From an uncultured Blautia sp. (GTDB lineage: Bacteria > Bacillota > Clostridia > Lachnospirales > Lachnospiraceae): DNA of 12,345 nucleotides. Below the pieces are notes generated by a model. The model saw nothing but the letters and a program-made list of their open reading frames with translations, did not search any database and had not been told where the DNA came from. A program made the translations under genes and the position numbers. Location of the stretch: contig CAKRYE010000057.1 in assembly GCA_934426285.1 (NCBI GenBank), positions 1 to 12,345 on the forward strand, read 5' to 3'. Below, in pieces: positions 6,254 through 12,276 of the stretch; position 1 is the first letter of the stretch, and each line of letters opens with the position of its first letter.

Positions 6254-7306
6254 TCAGCACTTCACTGCCCAACGCATTTTTGTAGATCTGGCCCTGCCAT
6301 TCTGGGCACATTCCTGAGCGGATGGACGAACCACATCTTTTGCATAATCTGAGTAAATTCCCTCTCTGTATCCTTCTTTCAGAGCTTTCTTTACCAGCTT
6401 GTCCTCTCCGGAATGGAAGGTAAGGATTGCCACTCGTCCGCCTGGTTTCAAAGCATCCGGAAGCTTTTCCATAAATTCATAAAGAACCTCAAACTCATGG
6501 TTTACATCAATACGCAGTGCCTGAAAAACTCTCTGACAGGTCTTTTTAACGGTATCCTTTTTCTCCTTTTCCGGAAGAAAATCCAGAGTTTTCTCAATTA
6601 CCTGGCGAAGCTTTGTGGTTGTGTCTATACGGTTTCCTTTGCGGATTTCATCTGTAATAGCCTTAGCGATTTCTTCGCAGTAAGGTTCATCGGAATTCTC
6701 ATAGAGCATCCCTGCCAGCTCATCTCTGGTGATAGTATCCAGACGCTGGGCAGCACTGATTCCGCTCTCCTGATTCAGTCTCAGATCCAGCGGCCCATCC
6801 ACTTTAAAAGAAAAGCCTCTTTTAGGATTATCAATCTGCATGGAAGAAACACCCAGGTCAGCCAGGATAAAATCAAAACCTCCTACCTCTCTGGCAATTT
6901 CATCAATTGTGCAGAAATTCTGAAGACGCACAGTAAGCATATCCTCACCAAATCCCAGCTCTGCCAAACGCTTTTTGGTTTTAGCAGATTCCTCAGGATC
7001 CACATCTGTAGCATAAATGTGACCTTTGCCTTCCAGACACTGGAGCATGGCTTTAGTATGGCCGCCATACCCTAAGGTTGCATCAAAACCGGTTTCTCCC
7101 GGCTGGATTTTCAGGAAATCAAGAATCTCCTGTACCATAATGGAGATATGCATTCCTGCCGGAGTATTTCCCTTCTGGATCACATGTTCGATGGTATCTT
7201 TATATTTCTCAGGCTGAAGCTCCTTATACTTTTCCTCAAATTTTCTGGGATATTTTCCTTTGTAGCGAACACGTCTCTTATGTGGGGTCTGTGATTGATT
7301 TTCCAT
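6254..7306 (-). CDS. rsmH: RsmH-like 16S rRNA (cytosine-N4) methyltransferase with N-terminal extension
   Basis: A 350-residue SAM-dependent methyltransferase of the RsmH (MraW) family, which methylates N4 of C1402 in the 16S rRNA decoding centre. Motifs: DATLGYGGHT (75-84), acidic DVDPEE (101-106), ADLGVSSMQID (149-159), RGFSFKVDGPLDLR (163-176), LRIDVNHEFEVL (264-275), TFHSGEDKLVK (297-307) and the C-terminal NGRARSTKMR. Canonical RsmH is about 310 residues and begins near the HxPVL motif; here a basic 50-residue stretch (HKRRVRYKGKYPRK...) precedes it and the motif reads HISIM. It is not in a division/cell-wall cluster but downstream of an alarmone synthetase. It is therefore probably the accessory RsmH-like paralogue seen in Clostridia, and the target base is less certain. 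The ATG at 7306 has AAAGGA about 6 nt upstream. Confidence 0.88.
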   Translation of the reverse strand: MENQSQTPHKRRVRYKGKYPRKFEEKYKELQPEKYKDTIEHVIQKGNTPAGMHISIMVQEILDFLKIQPGETGFDATLGYGGHTKAMLQCLEGKGHIYATDVDPEESAKTKKRLAELGFGEDMLTVRLQNFCTIDEIAREVGGFDFILADLGVSSMQIDNPKRGFSFKVDGPLDLRLNQESGISAAQRLDTITRDELAGMLYENSDEPYCEEIAKAITDEIRKGNRIDTTTKLRQVIEKTLDFLPEKEKKDTVKKTCQRVFQALRIDVNHEFEVLYEFMEKLPDALKPGGRVAILTFHSGEDKLVKKALKEGYREGIYSDYAKDVVRPSAQECAQNGRARSTKMRWAVKC

Positions 7307-7378
7307 AATTTTCCTTTCACCGTACTCTCTTTTATTTTGTATTTCCCTGCAAATATTCAGCAGTCTGTACTTTTGGGA

Positions 7379-8107
7379 TTACTCTCCGAATTTACTGACC
7401 AGCTGATTTCTGATCTCCTGCATCCGTTCATCCAGCTGAGCACTTTGGACAGCGCAGGCAAGAAGCTCTTCCTGCAGCTGCTGTGCCTGATCCTCGGGGA
7501 TATCTTTTTTATAACGCAGCTTATGCTCCAGACTTGCCCAGAAATCCATGGCAATCGTGCGGAACTGTACCTCCACATTTACCATCTTTTTATTTTTCTG
7601 CAGAAAGATCGGTACCTGTACGATCAGATGAAGACTGCGGTAACCGCTTGGTTTGGGATTTTTTATATAATCTTTCTTCTCGATCAGCACAATATCATCC
7701 TGCTTCAGGAAGCTGTCTGCCAGCTCATAGATATCCTCCGGAAAAGAACAGATCACCCGGACACCGGCAATATCTTTAATATTTTCTTCTATGGAAGCCA
7801 GGGACATGGGAATATTTTTTCTCCTGATCTTACGCACCAGACTGTCATAGGATTTGATCCTTGTTTTAATACCTTCAATAGGATTTTTATCGTATTCCAG
7901 AGAATATTCCTGGTTTAATACCCTGAATTTTGTCTCAATCTCCATAATCGCACACTGATAATAAGACATGAGCAGATCAACGGGCTTTTTATTCTTTTGG
8001 ATCAATTCCAGGAACTCATCAGACAACAGATTCTTCCGGATCAATTCATCTCTCCTGGCTTCCATCCGATTCTTTCCCTCTGTCATTAACTCTTCAAAAT
8101 TCTTCAA
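7379..8107 (-). CDS. Small alarmone synthetase, RelP/YwaC-like (GTP pyrophosphokinase)
   Basis: A 242-residue single-domain (p)ppGpp synthetase that transfers pyrophosphate from ATP to GDP or GTP. Visible motifs: IKTRIKSYDS (80-89), DIAGVRVICSF (112-122), YIKNPKPSGYRSLHLIV (147-163) and EVQFRTIAMDFWASLEHK (179-196). No hydrolase, TGS or ACT domain is present. The NQEYSLEYDKNPIE segment, the PKPSGYRSLH loop and the AMDFWASLEHK block resemble YwaC (RelP) of Bacillus more than YjbM (RelQ), from memory of those sequences. The N-terminus has about 40 extra residues. The start is TTG at 8107 with AGAGGA 7 nt upstream; the next Met is eight codons in and lacks such a site. The rsmH-like gene follows 72 nt downstream with no terminator seen, so the two are probably cotranscribed, linking stress alarmones and ribosome modification. 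Confidence 0.92.
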   Translation of the reverse strand: MKNFEELMTEGKNRMEARRDELIRKNLLSDEFLELIQKNKKPVDLLMSYYQCAIMEIETKFRVLNQEYSLEYDKNPIEGIKTRIKSYDSLVRKIRRKNIPMSLASIEENIKDIAGVRVICSFPEDIYELADSFLKQDDIVLIEKKDYIKNPKPSGYRSLHLIVQVPIFLQKNKKMVNVEVQFRTIAMDFWASLEHKLRYKKDIPEDQAQQLQEELLACAVQSAQLDERMQEIRNQLVSKFGE

Positions 8108-8182
8108 ATGATTGTCCTCTCTTACAGTTAAGTATTTCCATATATTTGACTATCTTATTTTCGCTCTGACATCATGGATATC

Positions 8183-8211
8183 AGTATACCATATTTTTGT
8201 CCCAATGTCAC
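8183..8211 (-). promoter_or_regulatory. Promoter of the alarmone synthetase-rsmH unit
   Basis: On the minus strand GTGACA (8211-8206), a 17-nt spacer and TATACT (8188-8183) match 10 of 12 consensus positions. The predicted start near 8176 gives a leader of about 70 nt before the TTG start. It lies just downstream of the thiamine operon terminator. Confidence 0.7.
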
Positions 8212-8254
8212 TGTTCACAGCCAAACTCCGGATTTCATTCCTTTTCTGCCATAT

Positions 8255-8310
8255 AAAAATAAGAACAGCGGGATCATCGGCTGAATGCCTGATCATCCTG
8301 CTGTTCTTAT
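8255..8310 (-). terminator. Intrinsic terminator of the thiamine operon
   Basis: An 11-bp perfect lower stem (ATAAGAACAGC 8259-8269 with 8300-8310) continues into an imperfect upper stem with G-U pairs, about 50 nt in all. On the minus strand it is followed by a run of T (8259-8255). It lies 38 nt after the thiH stop. The rest of 8108-8348 holds only the alarmone-synthetase promoter and leader. Confidence 0.8.
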
Positions 8311-8348
8311 AATTTTAGCCGCTTGACTTCATCTGTCAGATGGTCTTG

Positions 8349-9608
8349 TCACACATATAAATAATCGTTCAGAACCGGCTGCAGACCTCCCTTTTCCATA
8401 TCCTGATACATAGAAGCAAAGGAACGGGAATCATTGATCTCGAACTGTTCATCCCCTGCATCAGCGTCTTCCTTACCCTCATATTTTTCTTCATGATCAC
8501 CAATGCCGGTAGATACCCCTGCAGATACTTTCGTAGCACAGATTTTTGTAATGCCATTTCGAAAAGTAGCACTTTCCCGGCTGGACACAGTAATTCCTGC
8601 AAACGGAAGAAACAGCCTGTAGGCACATAATACCTGGCAAAGCTCTTTCTCTCCCACATCCCTGGGATTGATCTTGTCATTATTCACAATAGGACGCAGA
8701 CGCGGACAGCTTAAAGAAAGCTCTGCATGAGGATATTTTCGATTGATGTAATATACATGGAGGGCCGTTGCCAGTGCATCCTTCCGGAAATCATCCAGTC
8801 CCAGAAGAGCAGAAAAGCCTGCACCTCTCATTCCTCCCATCAATGCACGTTCCTGGGAATCAAACCGATATGGCCATACACGCTTGTGCCCCATCAGATG
8901 CAGTGTTTCGTATTTATCCGTATTATAGGTTTCCTGAAAAACAGTTACATAATCCACACCACATTCATGGAGATATCTGTATTCCTCTACATTGACCGGA
9001 TAAATTTCGATTCCTATATTTTTGAAATATTTCCGTGCGATCTTAACCGCCTCTCCAATATAAGAAACATCTGAATATGCCCTGCTCTCACCGGTAAGGA
9101 TAAGTATTTCTTCCATTCCTGTTTCTGCAATGACCTGCATCTCATGTTCAATTTCTTCATAGGTCAGTTTTTTTCTGCGTATATTGTTGTAGCAGTTGAA
9201 GCCGCAATAAATACAGTAATTCTGACAGTAATTGGCAATATAAATGGGAGTAAAAATATAAACCGTATTTCCAAAATGATTCTTTGTCAGTTCCTCTGCC
9301 TTTCTTGCCATCTGTTCCAGATAGGGTGCAGCTGCTGGGGATAACAATGCCTTAAAATCTTCTATCGTGCATGTTTCATGAGAAAGTGCTCTCTCAACAT
9401 CATTGGCTGTATACAGATCATAATCATACTCATCCATGGCCTTCAGCACCTTGTCTTTGATATCCGATTCTATTACCTGCATTCCATCCATATATTTCAT
9501 ATGGTCTGTACGGAAGGACGGATCCTGTTCCAGACGGTGCTTTCTTTCCAGGGCTGCAGGTGGAAGCTTGTCACTGTCTACAAAATATACCTGATTTTCT
9601 TCGTTCAT
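8349..9608 (-). CDS. thiH: 2-iminoacetate synthase ThiH (tyrosine lyase, radical SAM)
   Basis: A 419-residue radical SAM enzyme that splits tyrosine to dehydroglycine (2-iminoacetate) and p-cresol, supplying the glycine-derived part of the thiazole ring in anaerobes. The [4Fe-4S]/SAM motif is CQNYCIYC (Cys128, Cys132, Cys135), preceded by YIFTPIYIANY and followed by GFNCYNNIRRKKLT. ILTGESRAYS (about 165-175), FQETYN and LSCPRLRPI match ThiH. The C-terminal part keeps KVSAGVSTGIG and EQFEINDSRS, separated by a Glu/Asp-rich stretch (about 371-382). GGAGG lies about 9 nt before the ATG at 9608 and the thiG stop is 13 nt upstream. It is the last gene of the operon. HydG is related but has extra C-terminal cysteines not seen here. 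Confidence 0.95.
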   Translation of the reverse strand: MNEENQVYFVDSDKLPPAALERKHRLEQDPSFRTDHMKYMDGMQVIESDIKDKVLKAMDEYDYDLYTANDVERALSHETCTIEDFKALLSPAAAPYLEQMARKAEELTKNHFGNTVYIFTPIYIANYCQNYCIYCGFNCYNNIRRKKLTYEEIEHEMQVIAETGMEEILILTGESRAYSDVSYIGEAVKIARKYFKNIGIEIYPVNVEEYRYLHECGVDYVTVFQETYNTDKYETLHLMGHKRVWPYRFDSQERALMGGMRGAGFSALLGLDDFRKDALATALHVYYINRKYPHAELSLSCPRLRPIVNNDKINPRDVGEKELCQVLCAYRLFLPFAGITVSSRESATFRNGITKICATKVSAGVSTGIGDHEEKYEGKEDADAGDEQFEINDSRSFASMYQDMEKGGLQPVLNDYLYV

Positions 9609-9621
9609 GACTTTCTTCCTC

Positions 9622-10386
9622 CTATCGCAAAAAGCCTGTCAGCGGATCTGACGCACTTCCGCCTCTCGCAAGCACTCTTCCCATTCCTGTAAGATATGCT
9701 TTCCTTCCTGCCTGGATGGCAAGCTTAAAGGCTTCCGCCATATCCGGTATATTTCCTGCAGTAGCAATGGCTGTATTGGCCATGATTGCAGCAGCTCCCA
9801 TTTCCATTGCTTCACATGCCTGGGAAGGCTTTCCGATTCCTGCATCCACGATGATCGGCAGATCAATTTCATCGATCAGGATCTGGATCATTGCTTTTGT
9901 TGCCAGTCCCTTATTGCTTCCAATAGGCGAAGCAAGAGGCATTACAGCAGCTGCCCCTGCATTCTGCAGATCTCTCGCCACATTCAGATCCGGATTCATA
10001 TACGGCAGCACTACAAAGCCTTCCTTTGCCAGAATCTCTGTTGCCCTTATGGTTTCCTGGTTATCTGGAAACAAATATTTTGCGTCACGCATGATCTCTA
10101 TTTTAACAAAGTCACCACATCCCATTGCTCTGCTCAGTCGCGCGATCCTGACAGCCTCCTCTGCATTTCTGGCACCTGAGGTGTTGGGAAGCAGTGTAAC
10201 TCCCTTGGGGATATAGTCCAGTATATTTTCACTTTCACTTGTATTTGCACGGCGCAACGCAAGAGTGATAATCTCTGCCCCACCCTGTTCTACAGCAGCT
10301 TTGATCAGATTCAGATTATATTTTCCTGAGCCCAGAATAAAACGGCTCTTAAATTCTTTCCCACCTAATATCAGTTTATCTTCCAT
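9622..10386 (-). CDS. thiG: Thiazole synthase ThiG
   Basis: A 254-residue TIM-barrel enzyme that joins 1-deoxyxylulose 5-phosphate, 2-iminoacetate (from ThiH) and sulfur from ThiS thiocarboxylate to make the thiamine thiazole phosphate. The Schiff-base lysine is Lys95 in FVKIEIMRD; the phosphate- and substrate-binding segments include [15 protein letters not shown] (66-80), [31 protein letters not shown] and the C-terminal ANTAIATA. Length is normal for ThiG. GGAG lies 6-7 nt before the ATG at 10386. thiS ends 43 nt upstream and thiH begins 13 nt downstream, giving the standard thiS-thiG-thiH order. No ThiF or ThiF-like adenylyltransferase is encoded in the window. Confidence 0.97.
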   Translation of the reverse strand: MEDKLILGGKEFKSRFILGSGKYNLNLIKAAVEQGGAEIITLALRRANTSESENILDYIPKGVTLLPNTSGARNAEEAVRIARLSRAMGCGDFVKIEIMRDAKYLFPDNQETIRATEILAKEGFVVLPYMNPDLNVARDLQNAGAAAVMPLASPIGSNKGLATKAMIQILIDEIDLPIIVDAGIGKPSQACEAMEMGAAAIMANTAIATAGNIPDMAEAFKLAIQAGRKAYLTGMGRVLARGGSASDPLTGFLR

Positions 10387-10429
10387 TTTGTTCTCCTCGT
10401 TATTTCGTCATTGTTATTCTTTGTCTTTT

Positions 10430-10624
10430 TCAGCCTCCGCCTACAAATCTCAGCACTTCAATGGAATCCTCTTCCTGAATTGTCACATTTCCAAGTTCAT
10501 CCCTGGGAACAATCTCCAGATTTCGTTCCACGACTACCTTATCCGGCTCAAATCCTGAAGTTTTTAAATATTCCAGAAGATTTCTTCCGGCAATCGCTTT
10601 CTCTTCTCCGTTGATCCTTACCAA
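10430..10624 (-). CDS. thiS: Sulfur carrier protein ThiS
   Basis: A 64-residue ubiquitin-like sulfur carrier ending in the required Gly-Gly (FVGGG), which is adenylated and thiocarboxylated before giving sulfur to ThiG. The beta-grasp pattern is visible: VRINGEEKAI, then a helix NLLEYLKTSGF, VVVERNLEIVPRDEL and EEDSIEVLRFVGGG. I chose the TTG at 10624 because GGAG (10637-10634) lies 9 nt before it and it gives the usual ThiS length and N-terminus. The frame is also open from a GTG at 10654, which would add ten residues without a good ribosome binding site. The gene follows a leader terminator about 95 nt upstream, which probably controls the whole operon. Confidence 0.93.
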   Translation of the reverse strand: MVRINGEEKAIAGRNLLEYLKTSGFEPDKVVVERNLEIVPRDELGNVTIQEEDSIEVLRFVGGG

Positions 10625-10719
10625 TGTGCAAGTCTCCTTTCTTTGGTCTGACACCTTCTTCCCGACAGCCTCCCTCTTTATGTGTGCAGCTGCTGTCCGG
10701 AATATTTATAATAAACGTC

Positions 10720-10760
10720 AAAAAAGCGCCGGACGATACAATCCCAGTATCATCCGGCGC
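10720..10760 (-). terminator. Leader terminator upstream of thiS
   Basis: A 14-bp stem with one mismatch (GCGCCGGATGATAC, 10760-10747, with 10739-10726), a 7-nt loop and six T on the minus strand (10725-10720). It stands between the presumed promoter and thiS, so it must be bypassed for expression. Confidence 0.88.
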
Positions 10761-10798
10761 CTGAAATATTCTGCGAAAAGTGGTGCCCCCAGTTCACA
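10720..10798 (-). ncRNA. Candidate HMP-PP (thiS-motif) riboswitch in the thiamine operon leader
   Basis: The minus-strand leader of thiS holds a short element (GAACTGGGGGCACCAC around 10795-10780, then about 20 nt) running directly into an intrinsic terminator, about 80 nt in all. The terminator loop repeats part of the element (ACTGGG occurs in both). The G-rich segment GGGGGCACC could pair imperfectly with GGCGCC at the base of the terminator 5' arm, giving a possible antiterminator. No TPP-riboswitch sequence is seen. It is established that thiS-motif RNAs sense the precursor HMP-PP with a very small aptamer almost embedded in a terminator upstream of thiS. The match here is by gene context and architecture; I could not compare it with the consensus. 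Ligand binding would favour termination when pyrimidine precursor is abundant or scarce; I do not infer which. Confidence 0.6.
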
Positions 10799-10804
10799 AA
10801 GAAT

Positions 10805-10839
10805 AGGGTATCATATTTTTAGTTGGTTGTAAAGAGTGA
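10805..10839 (-). promoter_or_regulatory. Putative thiSGH promoter
   Basis: Two overlapping readings exist on the minus strand. TTTACA (10833-10828) with 17 nt to TACCCT (10810-10805) has a fair -35 and weak -10. TATGAT (10815-10810) is a better -10 but lacks a good -35. Either start point falls just before the candidate riboswitch. From here to 10900 only AT-rich sequence was seen. Confidence 0.4.
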
Positions 10840-10899
10840 CTTTGAGGCTGAAAAGATGAAAAGATATTTCTGTGGAGCAAAACATCTCATCTTATCATT

Positions 10900-10959
10900 A
10901 ATTTAGTCATAGCGCAATTCAATTTAGTCATTTATACACAAAATGACTAAATTGAATTG
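10900..10959. repeat. 45-bp perfect inverted repeat with a third phased copy of its core
   Basis: CAATTCAATTTAGTCATTT (10915-10933) is exactly complementary to 10941-10959 across a 7-nt loop. Its 11-bp core AATTTAGTCAT also occurs as a direct copy at 10900-10910, exactly 21 bp before the copy at 10921-10931; the inverted copy is at 10943-10953, a further 22 bp on. No T-tract follows on either strand, so an ordinary terminator is unlikely. It lies between the DUF4317-like gene and the thiamine promoter and could bind a protein on one face of the helix, or be a recombination or mobile-element footprint. Confidence 0.85.
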
Positions 10960-11018
10960 TATATGATGTAATTAAGATTTATCTATCGCGCTCCTCATAA
11001 ATGACCACCTTATTCAGA

Positions 11019-11696
11019 TTACTGCCCTATTATCCTGTTCAAAAATCCTTCGTCCGGATGCTCCGGAATTTCAAAAAATACATCTATTTTTCCAGGTTCT
11101 GCGGAACGTTCTTCAAAGGCAGGGAAAATAAAGCCGCATTTCGGAGTTCCGGCATTGTAATCTTTATCTATCGGAGCCACCACACAGATCAGGAAACTGT
11201 ATATTTCTTCTGATTCCCACTGTTCACTGTGATCTGAGCCTTTCTTTGGGATATCATATATTCCATGATAAATATAAATTCCAAACTCCTCTCCCTGCAG
11301 ACGGTTTGTTCTATTTGATGAATCTCTTGTACTGCTGATTCCCTCCGCAAGCTGTTCACAGAGAGTCTGAACCAGAAGATCATCTTTTAATCCGTATTGT
11401 GATAATGCTATCAGTAGTTTATGGATGCTGTCATATGCCATATCCCCTTCAGGGAATTTATAACATTTTAACTGTTCATTTGTTTTGGAAAAAGGAATGG
11501 TTTTCGCAAGATCCAGATTTACCTGCTGATCATGTTTGCTCATATTTTTGAAGCTTACATTGAAGGTATTATCTATGTATCCCTCATCATCTATATATGC
11601 TCCTGCTGCACGCACAAAGCAGTTTCTGGATAATGTCATCCTGCGGGTTAATTCCAGCATATCATTTCGGTTGATCTTTGTATCTTTTTTATTCAT
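11019..11696 (-). CDS. DUF4317-like protein of unknown function
   Basis: A 225-residue cytosolic-looking protein without signal peptide or membrane segments. It starts MNKKDTKINRNDML and has RRMTLSRNCFVRAAGAYIDD (18-37), TFNVSFKNM (44-52), IYIYHGIYDIP (140-150), ESEEIYSFLICVVAPI (161-176) and GFIFPAFEERSAE (188-200). These blocks resemble DUF4317 proteins of Clostridia (N-terminal MNKKD, then a Cys-containing first strand, an SEEVYEYLLC-like block and a GFVFPAF-DRS block), from memory of that family; some spacing is shorter. No biochemical role is known to me. I chose the ATG at 11696, matching the family N-terminus and overlapping the upstream repeat-protein stop by 8 nt, which implies translational coupling; the open frame extends to 11759 over the repeat gene. 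GGAGG is 14 nt upstream, rather far, so coupling may matter. Confidence 0.75.
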   Translation of the reverse strand: MNKKDTKINRNDMLELTRRMTLSRNCFVRAAGAYIDDEGYIDNTFNVSFKNMSKHDQQVNLDLAKTIPFSKTNEQLKCYKFPEGDMAYDSIHKLLIALSQYGLKDDLLVQTLCEQLAEGISSTRDSSNRTNRLQGEEFGIYIYHGIYDIPKKGSDHSEQWESEEIYSFLICVVAPIDKDYNAGTPKCGFIFPAFEERSAEPGKIDVFFEIPEHPDEGFLNRIIGQ

Positions 11697-12003
11697 CAAA
11701 ATGGTTCCATCCTCCAAAAATACCTTTATCGCTATGTCCTGTCTTATGTCCATTTTCATTATAATGATTCATATTTCCAAAACAATCGGGGCGGCTTTCA
11801 CCTATTTTGTTTCCATTAGCATCATAATTTTCCATACTTCCAAGCCAGCCTGGACGACTTTCACCAGTCTTATTTCCATTGGCATCATAATTCTCCATGC
11901 TGCCAAGCCAGCCTGGACGGCTCTCTCCTATAAAGTTTCCGGCCGCGTCATAATGCTTCATAGTTCCAAATAATCCGGGACGACTATAACCTTTTTTACT
12001 CAT
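11689..12003 (-). CDS. Small protein of 21-residue SRPG...YD.NG...GE repeats
   Basis: A 104-residue protein not assigned to a family. After MSKKGY come four full 21-residue repeats (7-27, 28-48, 49-69, 70-90) and a partial fifth (91-104). The pattern is SRPGxxGxMxxYDxxGxxxGE; the last two repeats are more diverged (SRPDCFG, then SDKGIFGGWNHFDE). Aromatic, Gly and Asp/Asn positions recur like short beta-hairpin repeats (YD/MORN-like in flavour, but not a match I can defend). There is no signal peptide. The ATG at 12003 has AGAGG about 9 nt upstream; the frame is open to 12069. It overlaps the DUF4317-like gene by 8 nt, so the two proteins are probably made together. A structural or binding role is only a guess. 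Confidence 0.75.
   Translation of the reverse strand: MSKKGYSRPGLFGTMKHYDAAGNFIGESRPGWLGSMENYDANGNKTGESRPGWLGSMENYDANGNKIGESRPDCFGNMNHYNENGHKTGHSDKGIFGGWNHFDE
11692..11985 (-). repeat. Tandem 63-bp coding repeats (4.7 copies)
   Basis: Copies lie at 11985-11923, 11922-11860, 11859-11797, 11796-11734 and 11733-11692 (partial). Copies 2 and 3 differ at 9 of 63 bases but encode proteins differing at a single residue (Thr/Ile); the other seven base changes are synonymous. Confidence 0.85.
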
Positions 12004-12062
12004 ATATATATACCTCTTTTCTATTGAAAATAATTTCCAACTTACTGCATCTATAATATGAT

Positions 12063-12091
12063 TTGACAAATATACTAATAATTAATATAAT
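12063..12091 (+). promoter_or_regulatory. Perfect-consensus sigma-A promoter without an evident gene
   Basis: TTGACA (12063-12068), a 17-nt spacer and TATAAT (12086-12091) match all 12 consensus bases. It points right, with start near 12098, and runs through the opposing promoter and the 23-codon ORF in antisense. The only plus-strand ORF nearby (from an ATG at 12134, about 40 codons) lacks a ribosome binding site. Confidence 0.55.
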
Positions 12092-12105
12092 ATATCTTTC
12101 TTTTT

Positions 12106-12134
12106 ATATTACAAATCGTTTCATTAATTGTCAA
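12106..12134 (-). promoter_or_regulatory. Putative promoter of the repeat-protein/DUF4317-like operon
   Basis: On the minus strand TTGACA (12134-12129), 17 nt and TAATAT (12111-12106) match 10 of 12 consensus bases. The start near 12099 would leave a leader of about 95 nt. The -35 overlaps the last codons of the upstream 23-codon ORF. Confidence 0.6.
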
Positions 12135-12195
12135 TGGTTACTGTTCCCGCGTCAAACATATCAAACACTTTTGAAACAGCACTGTATTTTTTCAT
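12124..12195 (-). CDS. Possible 23-residue peptide (small ORF)
   Basis: An ATG at 12195 preceded by GGAAGG (12206-12201) at 5 nt opens a 23-codon frame, MKKYSAVSKVF followed by DMFDAGTVTIDN, ending at TAA 12126-12124. The ribosome binding site is good and the N-terminus looks natural (basic start, then amphipathic). No family is recognised. It could be a leader peptide for the downstream repeat-protein operon, the truncated 5' end of a lost gene, or chance. Its last codons form the -35 of the next promoter, which argues for a regulatory or fortuitous role. Confidence 0.35.
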   Translation of the reverse strand: MKKYSAVSKVFDMFDAGTVTIDN

Positions 12196-12258
12196 AATTT
12201 CCTTCCCGAAACACTTGTTCTTTTCTTTCCGACATGATATTCTTAACTCTGCTTAAGT

Positions 12259-12276
12259 ATTTAAGTTGACTTAAAT
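12259..12276. promoter_or_regulatory. AT-rich palindrome upstream of the 23-codon ORF
   Basis: ATTTAAGT-TG-ACTTAAAT has perfect 8-bp arms and a 2-nt centre, about 64 nt upstream of the small ORF on the minus strand, with a CTTAAG next to it (12252-12257). A second, shorter one, AGGTA-GAAAT-TACCT, is at 12326-12340. They are possible operators. Otherwise 12196-12345 holds nothing I can assign. Confidence 0.4.

Noticed and set aside
6413..7075. 220-codon plus-strand frame opposite rsmH
   Set aside because: Antisense shadow of a clear methyltransferase gene.
7295..7918. 207-codon plus-strand frame opposite the alarmone synthetase
   Set aside because: Hydrophobic look comes from the complement of the synthetase codons; no membrane-protein family recognised and no ribosome binding site.
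10655..10900. TPP riboswitch upstream of thiS
   Set aside because: The conserved CTGAGA and ACCTGATCTGGATAATGCC-type segments are not found on either strand; the short terminator-embedded element fits the thiS motif better.
10915..10959. Terminator for the DUF4317-like gene
   Set aside because: The hairpin is strong but AT-rich and has no T-tract on either side.
11536..11973. 145-codon plus-strand frame with repeated hydrophobic segments (ISIIIFHTSKPAWT-like)
   Set aside because: The repeats are the reverse complement of the 63-bp coding repeats; synonymous divergence favours the minus strand as the coding one.
12134..12256. Plus-strand ORF (about 40 codons) downstream of the perfect-consensus promoter
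   Set aside because: No ribosome binding site and it is antisense to the better-supported 23-codon ORF.
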